From positions 1 to 60,357 of the forward strand of contig CAMHEZ010000013.1 in NCBI GenBank assembly GCA_946184295.1: 60,357 bases of DNA. Reading direction: 5' to 3'. Source of the DNA: an uncultured Clostridia bacterium. Its GTDB lineage: Bacteria > Bacillota > Clostridia > Oscillospirales > Acutalibacteraceae. The number at the start of each line of letters is the position of its first letter. Within the stretch, counting starts at the first letter, position 1. Below the pieces are notes generated by a model. That model was not told the origin of the DNA and made no database searches. It worked only from the letters and a program-made list of their open reading frames with translations. A program made the translations under genes and the position numbers. Positions 50,279-59,441 of this stretch are shown one piece after another.

Positions 50279-52530
50279 GTCAATTTGAAATCGCATGGAG
50301 AGGTTTTAAAGGAAGAGTCTGGCGTGACGATGTGAATGTCCGCGACTTCATTCAGGCGAATTACACCCCTTACGAGGGGGACGAGGGCTTCCTCGCCGGT
50401 CCCACGGAGGCCACCAATAAACTCTGGGGCAGACTCCAGGAACTGCAAAAAGAAGAACGTGCCAAGGGCGGCGTGCTAGAATGTGAAACCGAAGTCGTCT
50501 CGAGTCTGACCGCTTACGGTCCTGGCTACATCGACGAATCCATGAAGGAACTGGAAAAGGTCGTGGGCTTGCAGACCGACAAGCCGCTCAAACGTGCCTT
50601 CATGCCCTACGGCGGCATCAAGATGGCCGAACAGGCGGCCGCGACTTACGGCTACACCGTCAACCCCGAACTGGTCAAAATCTTTACCGATTACCACAAG
50701 ACACACAATCAAGCGGTGTTTGACGCCTACACTCCCGAAATGAAACGCGCCCGCCACAGCCACATTATCACCGGTCTGCCCGACACCTACGGCAGAGGCC
50801 GCATTGTGGGCGACTACAGACGTGTGGCGCTCTACGGTATCGACTTCCTCATCAGAGAAAAGGAAAACGACCTCTCTCACTGCGGCGGAAGAAATATGAT
50901 CGACAAGTTCATTCGTCTCCGTGAGGAAATCGCCGAGCAGATTCGCGCCCTGAAAAACATGAAGAAAATGGCCGAAATTTACGGGTTTGATATCTCCGGA
51001 CCTGCCACCAACGCGCAGGAAGCGGTGCAGTGGCTCTACTTCGGCTATCTCGCCGCCATCAAGACCCAGAACGGCGCCGCCATGAGTGTGGGCAGAATCT
51101 CCACCTTCCTCGACATTTATATCCAGCGCGACCTCGGTGAAGGCAAGCTCACCGAGAGCGAAGCGCAAGAGCTAATTGATCATCTAGTGATGAAATTCCG
51201 CATGGTCAAGTTCGCGCGAATCCCCTCCTACAACGCGCTTTTCTCGGGCGACCCGGTGTGGGCAACCCTCGAAATGGCGGGCATCGGCATGGACGGCCGT
51301 CCGCTCGTCACCAAGAACGACTTCCGTTTCCTCCACACGCTCGAAAACATGGGGCCGTCTCCCGAACCCAACCTCACGGTGCTGTATTCCTCCAGACTAC
51401 CGGAAAACTTCAAAAAGTACGCCGCCAAGATTTCCATTGACACATCCTCCATTCAGTACGAGAACGACTGCGTCATGCGTCCCGTGTGGGGCGACGATTA
51501 CAGCATTTGCTGCTGCGTCTCCGCGACCCAGACCGGCAAGGAAATGCAGTTCTTCGGCGCGCGCGCCAACCTCGCCAAGTGCCTGATTTATGCCCTGAAC
51601 GGCGGCGTGGACGCCAAGACCCGTGAGCAGGTGGGCCCGAAGTATCTGCCGGTGACGGGCGATGTGCTGAATTACGACGAGGTGATCGAAAAATTTGACG
51701 CGATGATGGACTGGCTGGTGGAATTGTATGTCAATATTCTCAACCTGATTCACTATATGCACGACAAGTACTATTATGAGGCAGCCGAAATGGCGCTCAT
51801 CGACACCGACGTGCGGCGCACCTTTGCCACCGGCATTGCGGGCTTCTCGCATGTCGTGGATTCGCTCTGCGCCATCAAGTACGCCACCGTCAAGCCGATT
51901 CGCGACGAGGACGGTCTGATTGTGGACTATGTCACCGAAGGTGACTTCCCCCGTTACGGCAACGATGACGACCGTGCGGATGAGATTGCCGTCTGGCTGC
52001 TCAAGACCTTCATGAACAAAATCAAGGGCTGCCACACCTACCGCGATTCCGAGCCGACCACTTCCATTCTCACCATCACTTCCAATGTGGTTTACGGCAA
52101 GGCGACCGGCGCGCTTCCCGACGGCAGAAAGGCCTTCACGCCCTTCGCGCCCGGCGCCAATCCTGCCTACGGAGCCGAGAAAAACGGTTTGCTCGCTTCG
52201 CTCAATTCCGTCGCCAAACTGCCCTATGAGTACGCGCTTGACGGCATCTCCAACACCCAGACCATCAGCCCCGACGCACTCGGTCATACCGACGACGAGC
52301 GCATCAACAACCTCTGGCACGTCCTCGACGGCTACTTCGACAAGGGCGCCCATCACCTCAATGTCAACGTGTTCGGCGTGGATAAACTCAAGGACTGCAT
52401 GGCGCACCCCGAAAAGCCCGAATACGCCAACTTCACCATTCGCGTGTCCGGCTACGCGGTCAAGTTTATCGACCTGACTCCCGAGCAGCAGCTCGACGTC
52501 ATCGCCCGTTCGGCTCACGAGAGAATGTAG
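50275..52530 (+). CDS. pflB: Formate acetyltransferase (pyruvate formate-lyase)
   Basis: A 751-residue glycyl radical enzyme that converts pyruvate and CoA to acetyl-CoA and formate. Active-site cysteines lie in ICCCVS (Cys412-414; the pair before VS corresponds to Cys418/419 of E. coli), and the radical glycine is Gly726 in [21 protein letters not shown] and NGGVD are also conserved. The length is normal. Codon use is more C-rich at third positions than in many neighbours, which is common for highly expressed fermentation genes. Confidence 0.97.
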   Translation: MSQFEIAWRGFKGRVWRDDVNVRDFIQANYTPYEGDEGFLAGPTEATNKLWGRLQELQKEERAKGGVLECETEVVSSLTAYGPGYIDESMKELEKVVGLQTDKPLKRAFMPYGGIKMAEQAAATYGYTVNPELVKIFTDYHKTHNQAVFDAYTPEMKRARHSHIITGLPDTYGRGRIVGDYRRVALYGIDFLIREKENDLSHCGGRNMIDKFIRLREEIAEQIRALKNMKKMAEIYGFDISGPATNAQEAVQWLYFGYLAAIKTQNGAAMSVGRISTFLDIYIQRDLGEGKLTESEAQELIDHLVMKFRMVKFARIPSYNALFSGDPVWATLEMAGIGMDGRPLVTKNDFRFLHTLENMGPSPEPNLTVLYSSRLPENFKKYAAKISIDTSSIQYENDCVMRPVWGDDYSICCCVSATQTGKEMQFFGARANLAKCLIYALNGGVDAKTREQVGPKYLPVTGDVLNYDEVIEKFDAMMDWLVELYVNILNLIHYMHDKYYYEAAEMALIDTDVRRTFATGIAGFSHVVDSLCAIKYATVKPIRDEDGLIVDYVTEGDFPRYGNDDDRADEIAVWLLKTFMNKIKGCHTYRDSEPTTSILTITSNVVYGKATGALPDGRKAFTPFAPGANPAYGAEKNGLLASLNSVAKLPYEYALDGISNTQTISPDALGHTDDERINNLWHVLDGYFDKGAHHLNVNVFGVDKLKDCMAHPEKPEYANFTIRVSGYAVKFIDLTPEQQLDVIARSAHERM

Positions 52531-52620
52531 GCAATCAGCGAAGCGCGAGGAGTGCTAGCTGTCGCAAGCGACTTGGATTTTTCCCAAAAAACACCCTGCT
52601 CTTAGATAAAAATTGATTGC

Positions 52621-52668
52621 AAAAAACGGAATCGTATGATATGATGATTACGGTTCCGTTTTTTTATT
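52621..52668 (+). terminator. Terminator after pflB
   Basis: AAAAAACGGAA (52621-52631) pairs with TTCCGTTTTTTT (52655-52666), with an inner TCGTA/TACGG match. The 90 bp between pflB and this stem holds only small hairpins. Confidence 0.8.
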
Positions 52669-52694
52669 TTCACACAGGAAAGGTAGGATACAAT

Positions 52695-53114
52695 ATGCTT
52701 TTCGGATTCTTATTCGCGGCGGTGTTTCTGGTGGTCGGACTGATTCTTCTGGTGGCGATTCCCTCCTACATGGACAAAAAACACGCCTCATGCACACAGC
52801 CTGTGTCGGGCAGAATCGTGGATATGGTCAAGGAGTATATGGAAATCCATAGAACTCCCAATTATGCGCCGGTTTTTGAATATGTGTACAACGGCGTGGT
52901 GTATCGGGAAAAGTCCGTGCTGAATTACAGCAAAAAGCCGACTATCGGCGAAGAACGCATTCTTATGATTGACCCGAACAACCCGGAGAAATGGTTTGAC
53001 CCCAAGGGCAGCAAAACCGCCAAGCTGATTTTCCGCATTGTGGGCGGCGCCTTGCTGGGGACGGCTGTCTTCGCGCTGGTGTTAGGCGGCCTGGTGCTAT
53101 GGTTTTTTGGATAA
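52695..53114 (+). CDS. DUF3592-like membrane protein
   Basis: A 139-residue protein with an N-terminal helix (FGFLFAAVFLVVGLILLVAIPSY), a soluble extracytoplasmic part (PVSGRIVDMVKEYME...YAPVFEYVYNGVVYREKS, NPEKWFDP) and a C-terminal helix (LIFRIVGGALLGTAVFALVLGGL). The two-helix layout with a central beta-rich domain is that of DUF3592 proteins; no function is known. ATG 52695 follows AGGAAAGG. It may be transcribed alone. Confidence 0.65.
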   Translation: MLFGFLFAAVFLVVGLILLVAIPSYMDKKHASCTQPVSGRIVDMVKEYMEIHRTPNYAPVFEYVYNGVVYREKSVLNYSKKPTIGEERILMIDPNNPEKWFDPKGSKTAKLIFRIVGGALLGTAVFALVLGGLVLWFFG

Positions 53115-53151
53115 AGAGACATTACAATTGGTAACAACTGTATTATATGGA

Positions 53152-53180
53152 TTGACACGGTTGCTCATACGGTCTATACT
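53152..53180 (+). promoter_or_regulatory. Promoter of the transglutaminase-to-DHHW operon
   Basis: TTGACA (53152-53157), 17 bp, TATACT (53175-53180), about 75 bp before the transglutaminase-like gene. Confidence 0.85.
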
Positions 53181-53253
53181 CTAAGTGACTTTCGGAATGT
53201 CGTTTATTGACAAATTTCCGAGTCTCAATGAACCTACGGAGAGGAACGTTTGT

Positions 53254-54339
53254 ATGGAAAAGAAACATAAGAAATTACTTGCCGTCGGAGCGGTCTGCGC
53301 GGCGGTATTGCTGACCGGCAGCACTGTGATGTCCGCCATGACATTTTACAATCAGACCCGACTCACTTCCTACTTTCTCGCTGAAACCCACGATGTGGCA
53401 CAGGAAGATGATGTGAAGATCGCCGGGGAATATGTCGTCAAATCAACCCTGCCCATCTCCGACGCTTACAAGTCGGGCGACACATCCAAGCTGAGTGACC
53501 GCGACAAGGAAACGCTTGACATGGCGAAGGCCGTCATGGACGAGGTCATCACCGATGACATGACCGATTACGAAAAGGAGCAGGCCATTTACCGCTATCT
53601 GACCAAGGGAATGAAGGCTTCCACCAGCATTCTGACGGTCATCAACGAGGATTGCGACGGCCGCACCGACAACGACAACCCCCATGATGTGTTGAAAAAT
53701 CACAGTGCGGTTTGCGTCGGCTATGCCACGACGTTCCGTATGTTCATGCAGATGATGGACATCGAGTGCATGGTGGTTCACAGCTCCGACTTGGTTCACA
53801 CATGGGATCTCGTCAAGTTGGACGACGGCTGCTGGTATCACACCGACTGCTATATGGATTCCGGCGAAACCAGCTATGCCAACTTTAACATGGACGACGC
53901 CACCTGCGGACAGGGGCATGAGTGGAACCACGACTTCTTCCCGGCCGCTAAGGGACACAAGTACAACTACATTCTGTCTATCTGCGAGGAGATCAAGGAC
54001 ATTTACGCCGTTCCCGAATGGGTCATGAAAGCCGCTACTGATAAGAAGGAAGTTATCAGCTGCACGTTTGAGAAAGATATTACAGAGGAAACCGAACCCC
54101 TCGCAGCTTATATGGCCGAGACCATGGCGGAAAACCTCAACAACAGCGATAAGCTCAATGTCAACAGCCGCTGGCTGAAGAACGACGAGGGCAAGTATGT
54201 ACTCACCTACTACTTTGAATACACTCAAGACAACGCGGACCAGCTCAGCGAGAAAACCAGAGAAAAGGCGGACGACAAGATTCAGAAGGCGCTGGAAAAG
54301 TATGACTTTTATGAGAAATACTTCGAGTCTATGGGTTAA
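53254..54339 (+). CDS. Exported transglutaminase-like protein
   Basis: A 361-residue protein with an N-terminal signal anchor (AVGAVCAAVLLTGSTVMSAM) and a transglutaminase-like domain. The catalytic triad is visible: Cys154 in AVCVGYATTFRM, His182 in VHTWD and Asp198 in WYHTDC. The rest is helical and charged. Such proteins act as cysteine peptidases or amidases or crosslink cell-surface polymers; the substrate is unknown. ATG 53254 is after GGAGAGGAA. It is the first gene of a four-gene run with DUF4358, MBOAT and DHHW genes, so a cell-surface role is likely. Confidence 0.82.
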   Translation: MEKKHKKLLAVGAVCAAVLLTGSTVMSAMTFYNQTRLTSYFLAETHDVAQEDDVKIAGEYVVKSTLPISDAYKSGDTSKLSDRDKETLDMAKAVMDEVITDDMTDYEKEQAIYRYLTKGMKASTSILTVINEDCDGRTDNDNPHDVLKNHSAVCVGYATTFRMFMQMMDIECMVVHSSDLVHTWDLVKLDDGCWYHTDCYMDSGETSYANFNMDDATCGQGHEWNHDFFPAAKGHKYNYILSICEEIKDIYAVPEWVMKAATDKKEVISCTFEKDITEETEPLAAYMAETMAENLNNSDKLNVNSRWLKNDEGKYVLTYYFEYTQDNADQLSEKTREKADDKIQKALEKYDFYEKYFESMG

Positions 54340-54355
54340 TGGCGGAGGAAACAAC

Positions 54356-54841
54356 ATGAAAAAGACAATCGCATTGACCATCGCGGCAATGGCCGCCGTA
54401 CTGCTTCTGGCCGCCTGCGGCGTCAAGATACAGGCGGTCAGCATGTACGATCTCAACCAATCCATGCAACAGGCGGTCAGCTTTTCAGATATGAAGTACG
54501 TCAGCAGCGCCGAGAACAATGCCGAAGACCTCTTTGCCAATGTATCCGAGATGGATTACGGCAAGGTGCAGGGCTTCTTCATCTACTACGCCGCCAACGG
54601 CACAGGCAACGCAGACGAACTGGTCGCGATTCAGGTCAAAAAACCTGCCGACATCGCGGAAGCTACCGCCTCGCTCAAGGCGCATCTGGAAAAGCGCCGC
54701 GCCCTCTATGCCACTTACGATAAATCCCAGCTCGGCAAACTCGACGAGGGTCGGGTGGTCACGAAAAACGGCGTGGCGGCGCTCATTGTCTGCGACGACG
54801 CGGATAAGGCAGAACAAGCGTTTTACGATTTCTTTGCATAG
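54356..54841 (+). CDS. DUF4358 family lipoprotein
   Basis: A 161-residue lipoprotein (lipobox LLAAC) with the pattern of DUF4358: SMYDLNQSMQQAV, DELVAIQVKKPADI, VVTKNGVAALIVCDD and a C-terminal AFYDFFA. Family members are often encoded near MBOAT and DHHW proteins, as here. ATG at 54356 follows GGAGG; it starts 17 bp after the transglutaminase-like gene. Confidence 0.8.
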   Translation: MKKTIALTIAAMAAVLLLAACGVKIQAVSMYDLNQSMQQAVSFSDMKYVSSAENNAEDLFANVSEMDYGKVQGFFIYYAANGTGNADELVAIQVKKPADIAEATASLKAHLEKRRALYATYDKSQLGKLDEGRVVTKNGVAALIVCDDADKAEQAFYDFFA

Positions 54842-54923
54842 CATATTTTATCATGGAGTGTGGAACGAGAATAGCTTTCCCGTTTCGCACTCCTGATTCG
54901 TATCATGACGAGAGGTGATTGCA

Positions 54924-56333
54924 ATGGTATTTAGCAGCGCCGTGTTTCTGCTGCTCTTTCTGCCGGTGGTACTGTCGGTCTACTATGTCGTGCCGGAACG
55001 GGTGCGCAACCCCGTACTGCTGGTGTCCAGTCTGCTCTTTTACGCATGGGGCGAACCGGTCTACATTCTGATTATGCTGTTTTCTACGGTGTTCGACTAC
55101 GGCAACGGTCTGTTGCTCGAACGGCTGGACACGGCAGGCAAGGCAGATAAACGAAAGTATGTGCTGATACTTTCGGTGACAGTGAATCTCGGGCTGCTCT
55201 GTTTTTTCAAGTACACCGATTTTGTTATCGGCACGGTGGATTCCCTCACGGAGGCGGGATTGTCCCTGCTCCACATCGCTCTGCCGGTGGGTATTTCCTT
55301 CTACACCTTCCAGACGCTTTCCTACACGATCGACGTCTATCGCCGTGAGGTAAAGGCGCAGCACAATATTCTCGATTTCGGCATGTATATCTGTATGTTT
55401 CCGCAGCTTATCGCGGGTCCCATCGTCAAATACCGCGACGTTGAGCGACAGCTCGCTCATCGGGACATTGATGCCCGGCGGATCTGTTCGGGGATTCTCC
55501 GCTTTGTGCAGGGGCTGTCCAAAAAGGTACTGCTGGCCAATTCGCTCGGCGCGGTTTGGGACGAAATTGCCTCTTTCGACGGCAGACAGGCGGCGTTGAC
55601 CTCCCTCATCGGCGCGGCGGCCTATATGCTGCAAATTTACTTCGATTTTTCCGGCTACTCCGACATGGCCATCGGCATCGGACGTATGCTGGGATTCGAC
55701 TTTCTCGAAAATTTTGACTATCCCTACGAATCGCGCAGTGTAACGGAATTTTGGCGCAGATGGCACATCTCACTGGGCACATGGTTCCGCGAATACCTCT
55801 ACATTCCGCTAGGTGGCAACCGAAAGGGTCTACCGCGGCAAATGGTCAATCTTTTTGTTGTTTGGGCACTGACCGGACTTTGGCACGGAGCAGGATGGAA
55901 CTTTGTTGTATGGGGACTGTATTTCTTCGTGCTGCTCGCACTGGAGAAATGCTTCCTGCTGACTCAGCTGAAAAAGCTGCCCTCTTTTGCGTCGAGATTT
56001 TACACGTTGACGGCGGTGCTTTTGTCATGGGTTATTTTCGCGAGTGAGGATTTAGGGCACGCGGCGCGTTATCTCGCTTCCCTGTGCGGCGCGAACGGTC
56101 TTGCTGACGCTACATCGCTGTATTTTCTCCGGAAACATTATCTGATATTGGCCATCGGCGGTTTCCTGTCTGTTAGTATGGCGAAAAAGCTGGTCAGACG
56201 GCGGCTTGACAAAATAAAAAATGAACGGCTCCGCTTTACGTTGACAGCCACTGTTGCCGCTGTGCTTTATACGGTATCGCTGGTCATGGTCATCAATAGT
56301 TCATACAACCCGTTCCTGTATTTTCGATTCTGA
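54924..56333 (+). CDS. MBOAT family O-acyltransferase (AlgI/DltB-like)
   Basis: A 469-residue polytopic protein with about ten or more membrane helices. The family signature WPxxFR-like region reads FYAWGEPVYI; the histidine of the catalytic site is His321 in ALTGLWHGAGWNF, preceded by TEFWRRWHISLGTW. MBOAT proteins move acyl (often acetyl) groups across the membrane. The partner is the DHHW/AlgX-like protein encoded 16 bp downstream. ATG 54924 follows GAGAGGTGA. Confidence 0.92.
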   Translation: MVFSSAVFLLLFLPVVLSVYYVVPERVRNPVLLVSSLLFYAWGEPVYILIMLFSTVFDYGNGLLLERLDTAGKADKRKYVLILSVTVNLGLLCFFKYTDFVIGTVDSLTEAGLSLLHIALPVGISFYTFQTLSYTIDVYRREVKAQHNILDFGMYICMFPQLIAGPIVKYRDVERQLAHRDIDARRICSGILRFVQGLSKKVLLANSLGAVWDEIASFDGRQAALTSLIGAAAYMLQIYFDFSGYSDMAIGIGRMLGFDFLENFDYPYESRSVTEFWRRWHISLGTWFREYLYIPLGGNRKGLPRQMVNLFVVWALTGLWHGAGWNFVVWGLYFFVLLALEKCFLLTQLKKLPSFASRFYTLTAVLLSWVIFASEDLGHAARYLASLCGANGLADATSLYFLRKHYLILAIGGFLSVSMAKKLVRRRLDKIKNERLRFTLTATVAAVLYTVSLVMVINSSYNPFLYFRF

Positions 56334-56348
56334 GGGGGAAAGGCATTC

Positions 56349-57431
56349 ATGGACAAACTAACACGCGTCAGAAAAATATCAGTTACCGTCTTTCTTATCT
56401 TTCCGCTGCTCCTGTTAACGGTGATTCTTTGCAGCCCCGACAGAAGTATCTCTGCCAACGAAAACCGTACGCTGAAAACTAAGGCCGATGTGAAATGGAG
56501 CGTCACAAACAACGCCTTCCAGAACTGGCTGGAAGATTATCTCTCCGACCAGTTCCCACTGCGTGACAGCCTGAAACAGGCCGAGATCGAGTGTCGGCTT
56601 TCGTTTGGCGCGCAGGAACTCGGCGGGGCATATGTAGGGGAGGGGGGACGCCTTTTCCAGAAAATCACGCAATCCGATGTGAATGAAGCCGCCTGTCTGC
56701 GGTATGCGCGGCGGGTCAACCGTCTAGCGACGGAGACAGAGCTGCCCACTTATGTGATGTATGTCCCTTCGGCGGGCGTCGCACTGCGAAAGCAGCTTCC
56801 CGAGGGTGCCTCCATGTACGACGGCGACGCGCTGTTTGCTAAACTGATAAAAGAGCTGCCCGATACGCAGGTGATCGATTTGAGGCGCAGAATGGCAAGC
56901 GACACGGGAAATTATTACGCGACCGACCATCATTGGACGGCGCAGGGAGCGCAATCGGCCTATCAAGCCTGGTGTCAGGTGCATGAAATTGCTCCTCGCG
57001 AAGCGGAACTCGTGAGCGTCAGCGATACCTTCCAAGGCACGCTATATTCCAAAGTACCGAGTCACCGTGTGCCGATGGACACCATATGCACGGTACGGCT
57101 CGACCCGCTGCCTGAACTGCTCGCGGACGGACAGGAGATTCCTTTTTATGACGTCGCCGCGTTGGCCACCAAAGACCAATACAATTTCTTCCAAGGCGGC
57201 AATCACGGCATTGCCGTGGTCACTAATTCCGTCATTGACGAAGGCGAGGGAAAGACGCTGCTGCTGCTGAAAGATTCGTTTGCTAACAGCTTGGTGCCGT
57301 TTCTCATCGGACACTACCGGCAGATTATCATGATTGACGAACGCTACGCCTTTGTCGATGCCGAACAGCTCGCGCAGGAATACGGCGCAGATGAAATTGC
57401 GGTGGTGCGGGAAATCATCTCTACGCCATAG
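56349..57431 (+). CDS. DHHW family protein (AlgX/AlgJ SGNH-like)
   Basis: A 360-residue protein with an N-terminal membrane anchor (ISVTVFLIFPLLLLTVILC) and a predicted outside SGNH-like domain. ATDHHWT (residues 191-197) gives the DHHW motif; LLLLKDSFAN has the likely catalytic Ser310. In AlgJ/AlgX and related proteins this domain transfers the acetyl group to a polymer. It probably takes over from the MBOAT protein; the polymer is unknown. It is the last gene before a terminator. Confidence 0.88.
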   Translation: MDKLTRVRKISVTVFLIFPLLLLTVILCSPDRSISANENRTLKTKADVKWSVTNNAFQNWLEDYLSDQFPLRDSLKQAEIECRLSFGAQELGGAYVGEGGRLFQKITQSDVNEAACLRYARRVNRLATETELPTYVMYVPSAGVALRKQLPEGASMYDGDALFAKLIKELPDTQVIDLRRRMASDTGNYYATDHHWTAQGAQSAYQAWCQVHEIAPREAELVSVSDTFQGTLYSKVPSHRVPMDTICTVRLDPLPELLADGQEIPFYDVAALATKDQYNFFQGGNHGIAVVTNSVIDEGEGKTLLLLKDSFANSLVPFLIGHYRQIIMIDERYAFVDAEQLAQEYGADEIAVVREIISTP

Positions 57432-57462
57432 CATCACATTAACATCACATTTGTAATAAAAG

Positions 57463-57500
57463 AAAAGCTCGCTGATCTGGATACATACGGCGAGCTTTTT
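57463..57500. terminator. Bidirectional terminator between the DHHW gene and the recombinase gene
   Basis: AAAAGCTCGC (57463-57472) pairs with GCGAGCTTTT (57490-57499), with A and T runs on both sides. Confidence 0.85.
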
Positions 57501-57509
57501 GTCTTATCA

Positions 57510-58511
57510 TTATGAATTTTCGTCTTTGTTGTGGTCGGATTTACGGCGATCAACGTGAGCGAGAGGGTTAGCTTCAATAGCGTTCCTGACTTGGATATTG
57601 GACAGATGGGTATAAATCTCGGTTGTGCCGAGGTTTTCATGCCCCAGAATATCCTTTAATACACGCGTATCCACACCGCCTTGCTGGTACATCAACGTGG
57701 CAGCAGTGTGGCGGAGCTTATGAACCGAGTAGCCTTCGTCCAGATTGATTTCTTTCAGGTATTTTTTCACAAGCCATTGGACGGTTTTAGGGGATATGCG
57801 GCGCTTGTTGCGGCTGACGAACAATGCGTTACGGTCTGAATACACGATCCCGTCCACAGGCCGCACCTTGCGATAGGCTTCAATGGCCTCGATACAGGCT
57901 TCATTGAGGTAAACCACGCGCTGTTTATTACCTTTGCCTGTAATAATAAGCGTATTGTCAGAACGAATATCGCCGTAATTGATTCCCACAAGTTCAGACA
58001 GGCGCATGCCGCAGTTGAGAAATAACGTCAAAATGCAGTAATCACGTTCTTTGTTCGGGCCGTCCACCACGTCCAGCAGATCAATACTTTGCTCCAAATC
58101 CAGATGCTTTGGCAGTCGTTTCGGCAGCTTGGGATTGCCAAGCTGTTCCACGGGATTCTGCTTGATTTGTCCGGTTACCGTGTATAAATAATGGAAAAAA
58201 GAACGCAGCGAGGAACATTTGCGGGAACGCGTATTGTTATTATTACCGCGCACGGCTGACAGATAGTTCATGTATTCAAACACGTCCGTTAAACTGACCG
58301 ATTCAATCAAAGCCAGATCCACATCATCAATGGTAATCTTCTCAAAATCTTCTTTAGTCAAGCCGCGTGACAGCTTGATATACCGAAAAAACGAACGCAG
58401 ATCTATAAAATATTCTTCAACCGTTTTCACGGATTTTCCTTTGATGGTTTCCATGTATCCGAAATATTCCCGCAGAATTATCGGGCATTGATTCATATAA
58501 TCCATACGCAT
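57510..58511 (-). CDS. Tyrosine recombinase, XerC/XerD family
   Basis: A 333-residue phage-integrase family recombinase with an N-terminal SAM-like core-binding domain (about 10-115) and a catalytic domain. Catalytic residues are Arg170 (GMRLSEL), His264/Arg267 (HKLRH), His291 (GH) and the nucleophile Tyr300 (TEIYTHL). Compared with standard XerC/D (about 300 residues) it has a slightly longer N-terminus and a basic, Asp/Asn-rich tail. ATG at 58511 is chosen although GAGGGGAGGG is about 11 nt away; ATG at 58505 and 58496 are alternatives. It may be the chromosome-dimer XerD-type enzyme or a local inversion enzyme; a perfect palindrome lies in its leader. Confidence 0.9.
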   Translation of the reverse strand: MRMDYMNQCPIILREYFGYMETIKGKSVKTVEEYFIDLRSFFRYIKLSRGLTKEDFEKITIDDVDLALIESVSLTDVFEYMNYLSAVRGNNNNTRSRKCSSLRSFFHYLYTVTGQIKQNPVEQLGNPKLPKRLPKHLDLEQSIDLLDVVDGPNKERDYCILTLFLNCGMRLSELVGINYGDIRSDNTLIITGKGNKQRVVYLNEACIEAIEAYRKVRPVDGIVYSDRNALFVSRNKRRISPKTVQWLVKKYLKEINLDEGYSVHKLRHTAATLMYQQGGVDTRVLKDILGHENLGTTEIYTHLSNIQVRNAIEANPLAHVDRRKSDHNKDENS

Positions 58512-58530
58512 AAGGCATTTTGCCCTCCCC

Positions 58531-58564
58531 TCAATTATACAAAATATTCATTTTGTATAATTGA
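58531..58564. repeat. Perfect inverted repeat in the recombinase gene leader
   Basis: Arms of 15 bp (58531-58545 and 58550-58564), loop ATTC. It lies between the promoter and the start codon of the recombinase gene and runs into its ribosome binding site. The inner part has 11-bp arms around 6 bp, like a Xer core site. Confidence 0.85.
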
Positions 58565-58583
58565 ATTTATTTTTATTGACGTG

Positions 58584-58612
58584 ATTATAATGCAATTTAC
58601 CCTAATTGTCAA
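58584..58612 (-). promoter_or_regulatory. Perfect-consensus promoter of the recombinase gene
   Basis: On the minus strand TTGACA (58607-58612), 17 bp, TATAAT (58584-58589). Confidence 0.9.
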
Positions 58613-58668
58613 GTGGCTTTTTTCGTCACGAAATGCCGCCGCACACGCCTCCCCCCTCATCATAAAAA

Positions 58669-58711
58669 ATCAATACGCAGACAGCCTATCAAAGCATATC
58701 TGCGTATTGAT
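58669..58711 (-). terminator. Terminator of the coaX-ECF operon
   Basis: A perfect 13-bp stem ATCAATACGCAGA/TCTGCGTATTGAT (58669-58681 with 58699-58711), followed on the minus strand by TTTTTATG. Confidence 0.85.
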
Positions 58712-58740
58712 GAATTAAACGAAAACTGCCTTATCAAAAA

Positions 58741-59334
58741 TTACTTTGCTGCCTGATTCTTTGCACCCACGGCTTTTCTGCCGACCTCAATAAGGCGAAC
58801 AATCGCCGGGCTGAGAATGATATTGACTGCCAGCTCAATCAGGAAATTCACACCGACAAAGCCCACGATCATATAAGCAAATACATTGTCGAAGCCCAAA
58901 GCCTCTCCCCAAGCCTTCACAGTGTCAAGGAAGAACACACAGCAGCCCAGCAGGAATGTACCCGTATTGACCACGGGCGCGGTGACAGCTGCCAGCGCAA
59001 CACCCAGTGTCACATTCTTCCTCTCAACAAGACTATAAACAAGACCGGCAAGGAAACCTGCCAGCGTGCCCTTCAGCAGGCATACGATAACGGTTCCCGG
59101 CACACTGACGGCCAAAAACGGCGCCGCGTCGAGCAGCGTCATACAGCCGAATACAAATCCCAACCATGCGCCGGCCTTTTTGCCGTACAGCGCCGCACCG
59201 ATAACAATCGGAACCAGGCTGAGTGTGATGGAGAATGTACCGAACTTGATACTGCCTACCACTGTCTGCAATACGACGACAATTGCCGTCATCAGTGCTA
59301 CGCCAACGAGCTTCATTGTGTTGACTTTCTTCAT
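58741..59334 (-). CDS. ECF transporter S component, probably for pantothenate
   Basis: A 197-residue membrane protein with about six helices. The first helix holds an AxxxA motif (ALMTA), the contact used by S components to dock on the EcfT protein. The layout (MKLVGVALMTAIVVVLQTV, SLVPIVIGAALYGKKAGAWLGFVFG) matches ECF S components for vitamins. Its place after coaX suggests pantothenate, the substrate of CoaX, but riboflavin or another vitamin cannot be excluded. No EcfT/EcfA is encoded here, which fits a group II ECF system with a shared energising module. The ATG at 59334 follows AGGAGGT. Confidence 0.8.
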   Translation of the reverse strand: MKKVNTMKLVGVALMTAIVVVLQTVVGSIKFGTFSITLSLVPIVIGAALYGKKAGAWLGFVFGCMTLLDAAPFLAVSVPGTVIVCLLKGTLAGFLAGLVYSLVERKNVTLGVALAAVTAPVVNTGTFLLGCCVFFLDTVKAWGEALGFDNVFAYMIVGFVGVNFLIELAVNIILSPAIVRLIEVGRKAVGAKNQAAK

Positions 59335-59441
59335 AAAAATACCTCCTGCTGCCGTTCCATGCGATGATGGATACGACGCAAATTTGATTTATATCGAAGG
59401 CAATGCGTAACCGGATTGCCTGCAATATCAATAATATGATG

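Noticed and set aside
51397-52518. A 373-codon open frame opposite pflB
   Set aside because: Antisense shadow with no family motifs.
57510-58511. Integrative element next to the tyrosine recombinase
   Set aside because: The surrounding genes are core metabolic genes, there is no tRNA, no attachment repeat pair and no cargo, so a resident Xer-type enzyme is more likely.
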